A DNA stretch of 64,000 bases from Calvatia gigantea (lineage: Eukaryota; Basidiomycota; Agaricomycetes; Agaricales; Lycoperdaceae), in NCBI GenBank assembly GCA_025093985.1, contig JACAAK010000003.1, forward strand, positions 4,464,001-4,528,000, read 5' to 3'. Shown piece by piece: positions 1-11,118 of the stretch (its first letter is position 1; each line of letters starts with the position of its first letter). A model generated the notes under the pieces. It saw only the letters and a program-made list of their open reading frames with translations. It searched no databases and was not told the DNA's origin. A program made the position numbers and the translations under genes.

Positions 1-20
1 AGAAAAAAAAAACCAAAAAC

Positions 21-905
21 ATGTCCAATGGAATTTCAGAGTCGCTCAGTCCTGCTTGTAGCGGTTTTCCTCACCAGTTCAATAGCAACAATGGCCCTCA
101 ATCTTAATGAACAAACTCTTGTGGCGCTACAAATCACGGAACAGTCCTTTCCCGTTCCTGGTATTGCCAACCCAGCAGATGTCCCCCTATCCATCCTCGA
201 AATCGTTCAGGTAAGGAGAATAGCATGTTTTGTCCGGCACAAAACCATTCTCGATATCCAAACAATTAAGGCCAATAAAGCAGAATTAATCACCGTGGGA
301 AGGGATCCCTGTTTTATCGTAGAGACTGTCATCCAAAAGGTACATGTGTGCCAGAATGGGCGAACCATCAATGATTGTGCGATGATAAGTTACGGCACGC
401 AGGCATGCTAGTAGTATACATGAGCCTCCCTTTCTCCAATAACCCCGACTAGCACTCGAAGTTAAACAGTGATCTGCGATACATTGGGAAACGTGTCAAA
501 AAGGTCAAAGGGCGGTCTGGAGTGAAGAAAATACTCGGTCGCAGAACGAACCGGGCTGCGATTTAAGGCTGTCGGGAATACCTCCCGCATGCTATGACCT
601 TGTTCGGCGTAGGCGGTCCGTACATATTGACCATGATGTACTTCAGGACCGATTTCCCTCTAATTTCAACAGGACATGGAGGTTCGCAAGCGGCTAGCCA
701 GTGTGCACGGCCTCCTGATATTGCAATGTTAGGAGCGCCGTCGCACCCTCTCCCTCCACCAATACAAGAGCGGAACGACCAGCGACGGGTGATCAAGCGG
801 GAATGAGCGAAATTATCCAACAGCGAATGGATGTTGCACCATCGGGTCCGGCAGGTTCCTCGCCTGCGACGGGACTCAACCCTTCAAATATATCAGGGAA
901 TTGAC
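21..905 (+). pseudogene. MLKL-N-terminal-like small protein, copy 1 (broken)
   Basis: First copy of the small helical gene family. The 13-nt first exon is at 21-33, but its donor GT has decayed to AT. Exon 1 (about 88-210) encodes a stretch beginning MALNLNEQTLVALQ and ending SILEIVQ, followed by a good donor at 211. The exon-2 acceptor has lost its CAG. An indel near 380-400 shifts frame just before the usual RHADMLV motif. The exon-3 region keeps DLRY and GRSGVKK, but a deletion near 560 removes the DQGTIQDCRE region in frame. The last exon (about 670-905) keeps the long-linker signature (QER..., DQAG.NEI) but the conserved C-terminal tail is missing. Family identity is secure by comparison with intact copies at 9.6, 22.6 and 36.3 kb. 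It is almost certainly non-functional. Confidence 0.85.
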
Positions 906-1459
906 CCCGGGGAGTAGCGGAATCATATTGACTAGAGGGTGATGAGGTGTTCACCGTTTGGGATGCTTAGCACTTGTGCCGTATTTGGTGAAGGCATAAT
1001 TTTTCGTAGGAGGGCCATTGTGCGTGGGACCAGTTGTAAAAAATACCTGACCGAGGGCATTGCCGCATAGGTAGATGCGGGTGCATTTCTTTACAAACCA
1101 CGTAGGTCCCAGTGACGAAGTGCGGCGGATGGTGGCGGATTGCTGTTTCTCATTATAATCCCACGAGGATAATGGCTGTGAGAAGGTCGGGGAAGTGATG
1201 GGTGGGGAAGTTGATATCACAGATCATGGCGATTGCAGAAATATCCAATGAGTGATTGGAATAACCTTTTATGAATGAGTGCCTAGACCATCGTGGCAGA
1301 AGGGTTCTAAGTCCACTAAAATACTCAATCCACTCAGGCAGGCCGCTCGTTGTCTTTCCCTGTGCTTGCGCTCATTATGGTCAATGGGATTTTCCGAGTT
1401 GTCCCCGACATGATTACACCATGATGCTTAACGGCCTGGGAACAGAAGTTTACTCTACC
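906..1459. other. Duplicated intergenic flank, no gene seen
   Basis: No credible reading frame. Pieces resemble the 3' flanks of other family copies, for example the GGGTGATGAGGTGTTCACCGT stretch at about 940 has a close relative at about 38056. The segment at 1290-1430 resembles the DNA just upstream of the F-box-like remnants near 4.0 and 44.5 kb. It is part of the duplicated unit rather than unique sequence. Confidence 0.5.
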
Positions 1460-1830
1460 CACCCGCCACCGGCCCATGGCACTAAATCCCTCTTTCCCTC
1501 TGTCATCTCCCGCTTTCTAGCTTGCAGAATCACGATATTGCGGCAATATAGAGATGATCTATCGTCAGATATGGAAACGATTGTTCAGTTGTTGCAGTTG
1601 AGCAGGGGGATGAAGAAGCTTGATGGGGCGGGCGCTGGCGTCTCATTTGGTTGCCTGTGCTTCTTCAGTGAGAGTGGTATAATTAGGGTGCCCGGGATTG
1701 AGATTGATTGGTAGGTAGGCGATTGACCTGTCAACCCACAAAAATGGGAACCATTCCCCCACTTACATCCCAGGCGCAAATTTTTTGCACGTAAATATAC
1801 TGTTGATGCGGCACAGGTCACATTGATATA
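1460..1830 (+). pseudogene. F-box-like gene remnant 1 (middle part only)
   Basis: A fragment matching the middle of the F-box-like copies near 4.5 and 24.7 kb. The stretch CCCACCCGCC...GGCCC at about 1460 and the later ATCGTCAGATATGGAAACG at about 1563 recur there in the same order. The N-terminal F-box segment itself is absent here, so function cannot be read from this copy alone. A 147-codon open frame runs through 1271-1714, but its translation does not match the family frame and I regard it as accidental. The assignment depends wholly on position and nucleotide likeness to the other remnants. Confidence 0.4.
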
Positions 1831-2259
1831 ATATAAAGTTCAAAAGGTGCGTCCTTCGATATGACATACTGTACACTCTGGAATCAGGATGATGATATCA
1901 GTTGTATTGAGTTGTTGACATAGTGTACGTAAAATGATGGAACCGAAATTCCCTAATTTAACCCCATCTTCTCCAAATCCAATTTGGGCTCAAGCGCTCA
2001 TTGTTCGATGAATTTGGCATGTTGCCTATCCTTGAATGATAACGGCCTGATTGGTGTGGGACTCTAGGTTATTGCACATCCAGGCCAATATGCAGCCTCA
2101 CAGATTCCTGCTCTTTCTTACGTTCTACTCAACTCATAGGTGGTGTAATTACTACCCAGTCCAAGAACTCCCGGACCATACCTGAAATTTGTGAAAACTT
2201 CGTATTTGTTGCTGATTCATTTACTTCCCCCTCATCTATCTCGTCTGAAAAACAAAGGT
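1831..2259. other. Upstream region of copy 2 with decayed promoter
   Basis: Noncoding. It contains the CCAGGCCAATATGC element at about 2080-2093, which in intact copies lies just after a TATA box. Here the TATA box has decayed to an unrecognisable CTAGGTTATT. Nothing else recognisable. Confidence 0.5.
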
Positions 2260-3150
2260 ATGACGGAGGTTTAGGATCACTCGACCCTACTCGTTGCGAA
2301 TTCAACTTACCAGCTTAACAGCCATGATGGCTCTCAACATCAGTGAACAAACCCTTAATGCACTTTAAATCGCGGAACAGTCTTGTCCCGTCCCAGGTGT
2401 TGCCCTCTCCATCCTTGTGATCGTTCAGGTGAGGAGAGCAGCATCGTTTCATTGAGCCTAATACCATTATCGATGTTCTAGGCGGTCAAGTCCAATAAAG
2501 AAGAATTTACCGCGATAGGAACGGATTCCTGCCTTATTGTGGAGACCATCCTAAGAGCAATCCGGGGTGAAGAGAATAATCGTTATCTACTGAACCAAGG
2601 TGTGATTCAAGACTGTCGAGAACGGCTCGCGCACGCTATGACCCTGTTCGGCGTAAGCGATCCTCGTAATATCGTTCATGACGCATTTCAGAACCGATTA
2701 CCCTTAGTTCCAGCAACTAACCAGTGTGCATAATCTTTTGATTACAACGCTCGAAGCGTTGTTGCATCCTCTATCTCCACGAATCCAACCACAATCGCAG
2801 TTGCAAATACCCTCTTCTTCACTCCCCTCAAATCTTTCTCCACAGGCGCAAGGACCCTTTATATCTACCGCCCAGTTTGGCCAATTGTCTTTGCTATCCA
2901 GACCCCAAGTATCTCAAGAAAGAGCAGAACAACGAGAAACGAGGGATCAAGCACGAACGAATGAAATTACTCAGCATCAAATGAACTGATACCATCAAGG
3001 ATGCGATTCAATTCTTTCTGGGGTATCACAAGTCGCTCTTCCCCTGGTGTTGGCCACGATTACGTTGCAGGGGGTGTGAATATCACAAGGGATGATAGTA
3101 TCAACGTCATTGAGACTAGCAATCACATCTATTTGTCTTTTGTTCGGTGA
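2260..3150 (+). pseudogene. MLKL-N-terminal-like small protein, copy 2 (broken)
   Basis: Family copy with several lesions. Exon 1 (ATGGCTCTCAACATC at about 2324) carries a TAA where other copies have CAA, in the ALQIAEQ region, and is shortened in the PVPG..A segment. Exon 2 begins with the usual KEEF but is joined by deletion, after the VETI motif, directly to exon-3 sequence. That exon-3 part (QGVIQDCRERLAHAMTLFGV) is well preserved and is followed by a normal donor at about 2669 and acceptor TTAG at about 2719. The last exon keeps the long linker (QERAEQRETRDQARTNEITQ) and then a frameshift, after which the C-terminal tail is still recognisable up to the stop at 3148-3150. It is a pseudogene of the long-linker subgroup, whose closest relative by eye is the tail fragment at 34.4 kb. 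Confidence 0.85.
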
Positions 3151-4238
3151 GAACCAACGTACCTCTTTTTTCGTACATGCAGTTTCATTTTCGGGGGCTA
3201 GATGTCTCCACCGCGGGCACTACACAACACTATTGGTATAATATACATTTCTGTAGCATTCCGCCTTGGGGATGGAAAAAAACATGTCATCCTCACCTCG
3301 GTTAGTCAATTAATCTCTACTCTGCACGGAAATCGTTAGGTACTTGTTTAAGTAGTTCTACTCGTATCATCCGGGATGTCTCACCATGATTCCAACTTGG
3401 GAGCGATTTTGGACGAGCATTGGACTTCTTCCTCTCAGCCTATGAACTAAAAGCTCCGCATTTGGACACACAATCCATCCCTGCATCTCTCCATACCCAT
3501 GCGCTGTTATGAGGTCAACTAATTAAGCCCCAGCGATATATAAGTACAAGAGTCGCGCACCCTCTCTACCATTCACCGGACTCATCTTCTTGATGGTGGG
3601 GGCTACGTGGGTTTTGATGCTTCGAACACAAAGCTGCACCATTTTTCGTGCGCAAGTGCCATCACCATTTTAACAATGTGGTGCGCGACTGCTGTCCTCA
3701 CCTTGGAGGAACTCATTGGGGCGGAGTTGAAACGGGAATGCCCATGAAATATATGCAGCCATTTTCGAGGAAGGAGAGCCATGGAATTTCGTCAAGTTGT
3801 GGGTCCGAGTGGTACAGCGTGAGGGATTGTTGTTTGATCCGAACTTGGGAGTTTCTCGATATACTCCGACGAGTGTAACGGCCATACGTGCGAGGAGGCT
3901 GGAGAAGTGATAATGCAACACCAAAAGCCGAGATGATTGCAGAATAGACAAGTGATCAGATCGACCGTTGCGGCGGCAAGGGGGTTCCAAGTCTACTGAA
4001 ATGAGTAACTGAGGCACGCCACTCGCTACGCATTCATTTGAGTTGCCCTGAGGGATCGGCCACGTGTTATCCCGGACATAATTGCGATCCAGGTAGTCAT
4101 GCCTACTAGACCAGCCAGTTCGCGGGGACACAACTTTATCGCAACCTTACCTGTGCACTGTTCAGGCGCCCTTAGCGCTTCCGTTCCCACGACTAATAGA
4201 CACACGCCTTCTAGCCGACCTCACCAACTCCCGGGCCC
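3151..4238. other. Duplicated flank between small gene and F-box-like remnant
   Basis: No gene. The first part is the conserved 3' flank of long-linker copies: TTTTTCGGGGG..AGATG and an ATTGGTRTAA block recur at about 34690-34740 and 37510-37560. The segment 3600-3860 (GATGCTTCGAACACAAAGC, then GGAACTCATTGGGGCGGAG) recurs near 35115, 37925 and 38340, which marks the common duplicated unit. Confidence 0.6.
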
Positions 4239-5170
4239 ACGTCTATCGGTCCCGTCCTACCTGGGCTCTTCCACGAGACTCTCCGCAATCCCCGCGACGA
4301 TCTCACAACCATCAATCAATGTGCGCCCACTGGCATTTCACTCTAATACATTGTGCGGCAACACCTTTTTTCTGAGCTCGTCCTCCACAGGTTCCCACTC
4401 TCCGCGGAGAACTAACGACAGGAATGTGGGGCATGGATAAGGACAAGGACAACAGCAGCAACAGAAACCCATTGTTCCCCCAACCCGCACACTCCCACCT
4501 CCTCTCGAACATCCGCCGGCCCGCCTTCCAGCTGTAAAATGATGATATCATGGCGATCTAGAGATCATCCATGATCGATGATCCATCGCCAGATATGGAA
4601 ACGATTGTTCATAGAGTGTTATAGCAGAGCACAGGGCTGGAAGAGCTCTTCAGCAAGAGTGGCTAGGGTGTATGGGACGGTTTTCGTTGAGGATATCGTT
4701 GGGGGCTCGGCTCGTGGTAAGTAGTGGAGGAGGAGAGAGAGGAGTAGTGGTGGTGATATAGTGGACGACCATAGAGAAACTGACGTATCACTTTGGAAAC
4801 TATTGGCTGGCGCACTCGTGAATTGGATGCTTCACCATCTTCGGGCACGAGATCACTGGGCTTCGGACGATCCGTCGCAGCCTCTCTAATTTCGTCCACA
4901 ACTCATTGAAATATTGAAGAAGGATGCGGGCTTTGGGCAGCATTGCTTCTTCGGGACAGGTGATGGCTATTCCTATCTTCACAGTCCGGCGTGGCAGTTC
5001 CGCACATTACCCCGACCCAGAAGGGGAATTGCCCCAACCCCAGCTTCTCTTCAACACATATCATTCCAATGAGGATGCCCTGGTCAACCGGTCAAGTTTC
5101 GGACCTGGATCGATGAGACAAAGCCAGAGCTATCGGAACGCCGACGGTAAAAGTCAGTCTCCCTGATCAG
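4239..5170 (+). pseudogene. F-box-like gene remnant 2
   Basis: The start corresponds to the MSTGPVLPVELFHEILHNL segment of better copies, but the ATG is ACG here (4239) and an indel disrupts PVELFH. The following DDLTTxxQCA and YIV..HLFSELVLHRFPL segments are recognisable in shifting frames up to about 4420. Sequence continues in the family order (GLRTI/LSNF near 4870-4900, then a W.FRTLP..GIAPTPASL segment to about 5170). The LPVEL..EIL..L pattern followed by a V.C...R.IV...LFS segment is typical of basidiomycete F-box-like proteins, which usually recruit substrates to SCF ubiquitin ligases. That function is inferred from family knowledge only. Many frameshifts make this copy non-functional. 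Confidence 0.55.
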
Positions 5171-5880
5171 CCTCGGGTTATACTCATTGCTTTTTTCGTT
5201 TAAAGGAGACTCGGAACTACGTCAACCAAATTGAATTCGAAGGCTCACTAATGGTAACGACACCTATCACTGTTCTCCGGGGCTGCTCCCTGTGCAGACG
5301 GAATGGCACAAACCTTTTTGACAAGTTTTCTTTCTTTAAACTTTCGGATTGGGAGACGAAAACGGAGAATATGGAACCAAGACCGGTCGTTAGGTTGATA
5401 TTCTCTCGAGTCTCGGAATCAAAGTGCCGAGAGTTTCGCTAAAACCAAAGCCGAAGTCGAATAGATGGGACCTGTGAGTAGAATGATACATAATCAGACG
5501 AACATACCTCACCTACCCCCCCAGAGGAGCGTTTTCTTTCTTCTTGGAGATCGGACTAGGGTTCGTGGCGCCTGCTCTTATCAAAGTCTATACCATTAGA
5601 TCGAGATTCAATGCTTCTGAGGTTTACTGTTACTCCAACACGTCTTGGTCCCTCAGGCACCACGCCTCCTCTCTGTGTCGTTTCTCAGCTCTCAATGCAC
5701 CTATCTCATTGGTACCTACGAAGATACCCCACCATCGATCACAATCACAATCTGCCACCCATCATGCAAGATCTCAAATTATCACTGAGGATGATATCAG
5801 CCACTGTGAGATTCGGGCCATTGGCAACCATTGTTTATCGATTAGGGAATCATCTGAAATCATCGCAGTATGAGCATTAC
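5171..5880 (+). pseudogene. Segment X remnant 1, conserved unit of unknown function
   Basis: This stretch is repeated at about 25.4-26.1, 34.03-34.36, 39.2-40.1 and 45.3-46.1 kb. Here it reads in broken frames as a TRNY/VNQIEFEGSL segment, then a PITVLRG segment, a WHK.F.QVFF stretch, and later SRFNASEV, SLVPTKIP and NHNLPPIMQDL. Conserved residues shared between copies (WIDETK, NTDGK, ISLVPTEIP, QDLGNLEP) suggest it once encoded protein, perhaps the C-terminal part of the F-box-like gene or the 5' part of the malic-enzyme gene that follows. I do not recognise the domain. All copies are disrupted. Confidence 0.45.
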
Positions 5881-6251
5881 CATTATGATGGGTGCTGGGA
5901 CGGATAGTGAGGGTTTATTGAGCGATGAGCTTTACGTCGTACATTTCACCTGCCTTCCTCATTTCAGACGCCAACACTTCAACTTGGAAGCACAGGTGAG
6001 TTCAGTGGAGAAGAATACAACAGGTTCATTGATGGGAACAGCCAGGCCTATTTTTTTTGCCCCCAGCCACAAGACTATCGAAGTGGTTTTTTTTGTTTGA
6101 CAAATTCAGTGCGCCTAGTACACAAATACTACCCTACTTCCGGGACTTCGCATCACAGAATGCATACAACCTCTTCATTCGAACTGACTTCACCAGCTTA
6201 TCTCATACACCCTTGCCTGGACCTCAGAACCTGGTATTAGGTTACTGTTAG
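5881..6251 (+). pseudogene. Malic enzyme fragment 1
   Basis: In broken frames the segment reads GLLSDELYVV near 5910-5942 and later a FRDFASQNAYNLFIRT stretch at about 6140-6185. Malic enzymes (malate oxidoreductase, decarboxylating) carry the matching LLNDPLYLG segment and a Q(F/H)EDF..(N/H)NA(F/Y).LL motif. The fuller copy at 30.6-32.2 kb shows the same pieces in the same order. This fragment covers only that middle section, with frameshifts near 6095. It is a remnant of a duplicated neighbour and not a working enzyme. Confidence 0.65.
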
Positions 6252-7782
6252 TTAGCAGACCCGTTCTGAGATCTGGGTGGGCACTGCCACATCTAGATTG
6301 GCCACCCTTCGCGGAGGGGCTGCAGCCTTCTATTTGTAACTGCCAGCCAGAGGGCAAACTCTTTCCGGAGCCCCTAGGCTCTCCCCGATGATAATGTTTC
6401 TCTAACTGTTCGTTCAGTAGATAATTTCACATAGTCAAGTTGTAACTTCTAATACTTATTTAGTTATACCTGGTGAGCCATTCGGCCTATAATACAGTCT
6501 TGGACAAGTGAACCCCACCAATTTTTTCGAGTTTCTATAAAATGGCACAAAAATGGTACCAATCAATAGATCTCGTTAAGGGCTTTCAAACGAGCACAAA
6601 ATAAAAAATTACCAACAAGCTGTTCATCTGCAATTTCTATTTTAAGAAAATGGCCCAAAAAATTTGGCAAATGCCAAATAAAACCCTAAAAAATATGAAA
6701 ATATGTGCAATCAACTTATCTCGGCTAGGCAATCATGAGTCCCAAAGCTGATCAAATTTCAACAAGCCGTTATTCCATAATAAATTCCACAAAAAAATGG
6801 GATTAAAATTCAAAGAATTTTTTTTGGTCCTGTCCCCAATGCCACCTTCATGCAAAAAGGTTGAACAAAGTATGTCTGAACTTCAAAATCAGCAACAGCT
6901 CAGTTTGAAACCTGGCATACCTGAAAGTGGTGGAGCAACAACCTTTGTTCAATGGTCAACTTGGGACAAGGGTCCTTGTATCACTAGAACTAGGTGACAG
7001 TGATGATAACAGTGCCGGAAATGTGTTTGTGTGGTCTGGATCATGAGACAGTCACAGAATTCACCTGGATGTCATCATGGTACTGGGGTTGACATTACTG
7101 CCAGGTGCAAAAAAAAACACCCTTGGGGCAGCAAAGAAGGCTGCATACAGTGTTTTTGGCTCATGTCCAGCCAATGTGATCTGTCATTTCATTAACTGCT
7201 CTTGGAGATTTATGAATGCATATCAGATCAGGCTGCTGCCTGGTTGCTCGGCAGGAGAAAGGTCACAGAAGTGTTTCACGACAGGCTGGGATACATTTGG
7301 ATGCAATAATTGCCTAGACTACTAAGACTTGTGCTCAAATTAACTGTTACAAATGCAGGAAAAGTGCCAAAAAATTTGGCAGTAACCAAAAATTCGTGGG
7401 AAAAATCTGGAAAAAGCGTTTTTTGACTTGTTTCGTCAAACTGAGTCTCATGCCAAAAAATTGTACAATTCTCACAAGCAGTTTCTGAGTTATAAAATTG
7501 GTTGAGTTTGCTTGTCTGTGACTGGACTAATTGATGTGCCTGATTGGCTGGGTGTTGCCGGATGCTGATGCTGTACTTGGATAAGACTTTGACATTGCAC
7601 TCCGTTACGTACACTTCAACAACATGGAGTCACGACAAAGCAGTTTGATGCCATGAAGTCATATCGAACTGTCACTTCATTTTGCTATTATCTACCTCGT
7701 GGCAACACTACCGCAGTGAGACAAAGGGGCACCCATTCTGCAACAGTGGAACCAGGCCCGAGCCCTGCTATTGGCATTTGCG
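6252..7782. other. AT-rich region, probable decayed transposon, no gene assigned
   Basis: From about 6420 to 7640 the sequence is A/T-rich and poorer in CpG than its neighbours, with runs such as GGCCCAAAAAATTTGGCAAA (6651-6670) and TGCCAAAAAATTTGGCAGTA (7368-7387) at the two ends. Short frames at 6797-6997 and 7077-7325 have no recognisable motif. The paired A-tract and TTTGGC segments could be subterminal repeats of an old DNA transposon, but I cannot identify termini. Confidence 0.35.
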
Positions 7783-8082
7783 TTGTATGTTACGTGCACA
7801 CTTACCTTGTAGGTTGTCTTCCCTAATGGGCGTCTATACAGACTTACTCCCAATAGAGTTAATGCGGAGATCTATATATAGAGGGGATCCACTCAGGGAC
7901 TTGTCTCTATATATAGTCGGTCAAGAAGTAAGGCGAGTCACTTGTTAGACGAGGCCTTAGTTCAGGCAAGAGGATTGTGGAAGATAAGAGGCTGGTAGCC
8001 AGTTCAAACTAACTACTACAATGAGTATCTAACTAACTACTTATACTAGATAAGGCGGAAGAAAGATAATGGACAAAGGATA
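7783..8082. repeat. LTR of the gypsy element, outer half, interrupted by Tc1
   Basis: From 7788 (TGTTACGTGCAC...) to the TA at 8081-8082 this matches the complete LTR at 21045-21338 almost base for base. It stops exactly at the TA where the Tc1-like element begins. The LTR resumes at 12351. The five bases before it (TTGTA, 7783-7787) equal the five bases after the distal LTR (21560-21564), as expected for a 5-bp target duplication, although the left flank does not continue the malic-enzyme sequence seen on the right. Confidence 0.85.
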
Positions 8083-8294
8083 CAGTAAGGGACAAAACCG
8101 TTCCAATGTTTTGAACTTCTCAGAAGATCAGCTCATATCTCAAGGACTACTGTGGCTGTGCACTTCCTAATTTAATTGTAGATAGTCCAGTATCTTATCT
8201 AATCATATGCAAAGTATGATTATGTAATCCTTTGTTTTAGGGGAGTTATTAATTAATTAATATTTTAAGTGCATTGGAACAGTTTTGTCCCTCT
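8083..8294. repeat. Left 212-bp terminal inverted repeat of Tc1-like element
   Basis: It is the reverse complement of 12137-12348 with few mismatches. The repeat is itself bounded by an internal inverted pair: GGGACAAAACCGTTCCAATG at 8089-8108 and CATTGGAACAGTTTTGTCCC at 8272-8291, differing at one position. Confidence 0.9.
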
Positions 8295-8320
8295 TGAAAT
8301 TTATATACAAAATGGGTATT

Positions 8321-9184
8321 CTAGTACCTGGTATAAGCTCCCTTGGCCTGTAAAACTGCCTGGACCCTCCTAGGCATACTCTCTATCAGATTCTGACACA
8401 CTTCTGGTTCTATGTCATCCCACTCCTTTTGTATCCTCTCCCATAGGGTATTCATGCTATCAGGAGGAGTATCATACTCTCCCAGCTTATTCTTGAGGTG
8501 AGTCCAGAGATGTTCAATGGGATTAAGGTCTGGAGACTGTGGGGGCCATACCATAACCTCCAATTCAGACTCATCTAGCCAGTTTGTAGCCTTTTTGCTC
8601 TTGTGTTTGGGGTCATTGTCCTGTTGGAAGACCATATCCTCCTCATTCTTCCCATACCACCTGATGCTCCTCTTTAGTTCATCCCCCAAAATTTGAACAT
8701 AAAGGTCAGCATCCATCTTCCCTTCAATTTTAGTGGCAAACCCCACTCCATCCCACAGCATACAACCCCAGATCATCACATTTCCTCCACCAAACTTGAC
8801 TGTTCCCTCAACCAATCTATCATTCAGCCCCTCTCCTGCCTTTTTCCATACCCAAACCCTTCCATCTGATCCAAACCGATTGATTTTGGACTCATCTGTC
8901 CAAATAACCCTCTTCCAGTCCTCCAGGGTCCAGTTAACATGTGCTTCTGCCCACTCCAACCTTTTCCTCCTATGGACAGCAGTAAGTTTAGGTCGTTTCC
9001 GCTTGACTACAGCCTTCATTCCAGCTCCTCTGAGTGCCCTGCGCACTGTTTTGGTGGATACAGGCTGGGCAATAACATTTTGAAGTGATTTGGTGACTTG
9101 GGAGGCATTGTCAGCCTTGCGAGAGGTGATGAGGCGAACAGAATAGTGGATATCAGAGGGAGAAAGTTTAGATGGGCGGCCACC
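8321..9184 (-). pseudogene. Tc1/mariner DD34E transposase, 5'-truncated
   Basis: This is the C-terminal part of a Tc1-family transposase, which cuts and rejoins the element at TA sites in the nucleus. Visible catalytic motifs are WTDESK (first Asp), QDNDPKHKS (second Asp) and WPPQSPDLNPIEHLW (Glu), with 34-residue spacing between the last two. A HTH_Tnp/HTH_28-type segment (TVRRALRGAG) precedes them. The frame is open from the truncation at 9185 to the stop at 8321, but the N-terminal DNA-binding domain is missing because the element is cut off there. The missing N-terminus is present in copy B at about 11850-12055. An ORF on the plus strand at 8733-9083 is an antisense shadow. Confidence 0.9.
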
Positions 9185-9350
9185 ATTGGCGCAAACCCAA
9201 ATCGGTCATCAGCAATCCAACCATCACCATCCTTCGTGCGAAGGATGGGACCCCGGAAACCGGATCTCGACTACACCGATCGTGAGAAGGCCCAAAGCCA
9301 CATCAGAGATCTCACACAGAGCGTCTAATAAACAAACTCGAGGTCCGCCT

Positions 9351-9390
9351 TTTATAAATCTCCGCATCCAAGCTAATAAGTATGCTACCT
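9351..9390 (+). promoter_or_regulatory. Core promoter of small gene copy 3
   Basis: TTTATAAAT at 9351 followed by CCGCATCCAAGCTAATAAG. The same arrangement stands 165-225 bp before the first exon in seven family copies. The CCAAT core of the older copies has changed to GCTAAT here. Confidence 0.6.
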
Positions 9391-9573
9391 CCCAATCGCC
9401 TGACTGCTCATATCCAGGTCCTACTTGAAGCTTAACTCGCGGGTGGTGTCATTTCCACTCGTTCAAAGAGCCCTCAAACTATATTTGAAAGTCGCGAAAT
9501 ACCATACGTTGCTGCTGATTCATTTACATACCCCCCAATTTGCCTACCCCACCCAGAAACGAAGATCAGAAGC

Positions 9574-10569
9574 ATGTCAAATGGAGGTTTGTACTCACGA
9601 CCCCGCTGTAGCGAACCGTCCTTATCACTTCAGCAGCGATAATGACGTTCAATATCAATGAACAAACCCTCAATACGCTACAAGTTGCAGGACAGTCTTT
9701 TCCCATCCCAAGCGTTGCCACCGCAGCGGTTGTCGCTCTCTCCATCCTTGAAATCGTTCAGGTGAGAAGCGTAGCATGATTTTGCGCAGCCTAAAGTCCT
9801 TATAAATATCCCAGACGGTGGGGATTAAGAAAGAAGAATTTTTTGCCATAGGACGAGATTCCTGTTTCATCGTGGAGATTGTCATTCAAAGGGTGCAAGT
9901 AGACCAGAATGGACGAATCCCTAACAACCCCGCAATGCTACGACATGCAGATATGCTAATAGCGTATGTTGAGTTTTTCCCCTCCTTAATATCCCTAACT
10001 CAGGTGACACAGGGATTTACGATACATCGAGAAACGCGTTGAGAAGGTCAAAGCGCGGTCTGGATTGAAGAAATTATTTAGGCTTCAGAGAGAGAAAAAG
10101 ATAATCCAAGGCTGCCGCGAACGCCTCATGCATGCCATGGCACTGTTCGGCGTAAGTCACAATATCTTTCACAATATATTTGAAATTCAGAACCAAAATT
10201 TCCCAGTTTCAATACGACGTCGAGATTCGCAATCAACTAGCGATCGTGCAAAACCTCCTGAATATGATGTTAGAAACAGTTTCGTTCCCTCCATCTCCGC
10301 GAATACAACCGCAGCCGTGGTGGCAGATACCCTCCCCTTCACACCTCTCAACTCCTGCTGAACAAATGCAAGGAATGCAAAACGTGATGCCATCGAGTCC
10401 AACAGGTTCCCAGACTGGGGCTGGGTTTGATTCCTTCGGAAACACCCAGAACCATCGTTCTTCCAGTGTCGGGCACGCTCTTGTTGTAGGGGATGCCAAT
10501 GATACGAGAGACGAAAGCTTCAACGTCTTCGGGACCGGTAATACCATCTATTTTTCTATTGCTCGGTGA
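9574..10569 (+). CDS. MLKL-N-terminal-like (HeLo/HELL type) small protein, copy 3, intact
   Basis: Intact five-exon gene: 9574-9586, 9637-9761, 9815-9963, 10013-10151 and 10207-10569, predicted 262 aa. The first exon encodes MSNG. An alternative start is ATG 9642, giving 256 aa. The N-terminal about 160 residues form a four-helix pattern: NEQTLNTLQVAGQSFPIP then a hydrophobic helix ending SILEIVQ; KKEEFFAIGRD..FIVEIVI; RHADMLI...DLRYIEKRV..VKARSG; and IQGCRERLMHAMALF followed by FQYDVEIRNQL. This matches the MLKL N-terminal-like/HeLo-like helical domain of agaricomycete cell-death and NLR-type proteins, which can act on membranes. A Pro/Gln linker leads to a conserved tail with DESFNVFGTGNTIYF. 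No enzyme domain is present. The domain call is by motif. A role as a cell-death effector is inference. Confidence 0.8.
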
Positions 10570-10792
10570 AGACCCAACATACCTCTTTCGTTTCATATTC
10601 ATATATCATATGTGGAAGTTCATATTTTTCTTCTTTGAGCGGCTCCAGTTGTGCGCATGAGTTAGGAGGCAGATCTAATTTTAGTGCTGACGTGACAATA
10701 CAATGAGTAGTGTAAGGATAGGACGCTTGTAGGGTGCATATGGGCCGATGGGGGCGAAACGTTATTACTCACGAGATTTCTGCGGCTACGGC

Positions 10793-11067
10793 TTTTGAAA
10801 GGGTTTTCTTCCCTAATGGGCGTCTATACAGACTTACCCAATAGAGTTAATGCGGAGATCTATCCATAGAGGGGATCCACTCAGGGACTTGTCTCTATAT
10901 ATAGTCGGTCAAGAAGTAAGGCGAGTCACTTGTTAGACGAGGCCTTAGTTCAGGCAAGAGGATTGTGGAAGATAAGAGGCTGGTAGCCAGTTCAAACTAA
11001 CTACTACAATGAGTATCTAACTAACTACTTATACTAGATAAGGCGGAAGAAAAATAATGGACAAAGG
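10793..11067. repeat. Second, partial LTR fragment
   Basis: From about 10806 (TTCTTCCCTAATGGGCGTC) to 11067 this repeats the outer LTR half seen at 7818-8080 and 21073-21336. The first 20 or so LTR bases are missing and a short filler (TTTTGAAAGG) precedes it. It has small deletions, for example ACTTACCCAAT against ACTTACTCCCAAT. Confidence 0.85.
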
Positions 11068-11118
11068 TCAGTAGGGCAAAATTCCAATATTTTGATATTA
11101 CCGAAAATAAGCTTCAAG

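Larger units (their letters stand above)
8083..9185 (-). mobile_element. Tc1-like DNA transposon, copy A (truncated)
   Basis: It starts CAGTAAGGGACAAAACC just after a TA dinucleotide and ends abruptly at 9185, inside the transposase gene, where duplicated small-gene sequence begins. The undamaged insertion site survives in the other LTR at 21338-21339, which proves TA-targeted insertion. Joined on paper with the part present in copy B, the element would be about 1.6 kb, normal for Tc1. The transposase is on the minus strand. Confidence 0.9.
9186..10792 (+). repeat. Duplicated small-gene block, near-identical to 22224-23863
   Basis: Promoter, gene and 3' flank of the 9.6-kb small gene match the block at 22224-23863 with scattered single-base differences. 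The junctions are sharp: GGCGGCCACCA of the Tc1 transposase at 9185 on the left, and GCGGCTACGGC at 10792 on the right before an LTR fragment. The 22-kb copy carries an extra pair of 36-bp repeats absent here. This is the most recent duplication in the window. Confidence 0.9.

Noticed and set aside
28..411. An N-terminal signal-peptide-like stretch (VLLVAVFLTSSIATMA) in front of copy 1
   Set aside because: It is translated across what other copies treat as the first intron. The sequence is not conserved as protein between copies, so the hydrophobic run is accidental.
10187..10602. Three overlapping minus-strand frames opposite the last exon of copy 3 (and the same at 23258-23673)
   Set aside because: Antisense shadows of the Pro-rich exon. 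They recur only because the blocks are duplicates.
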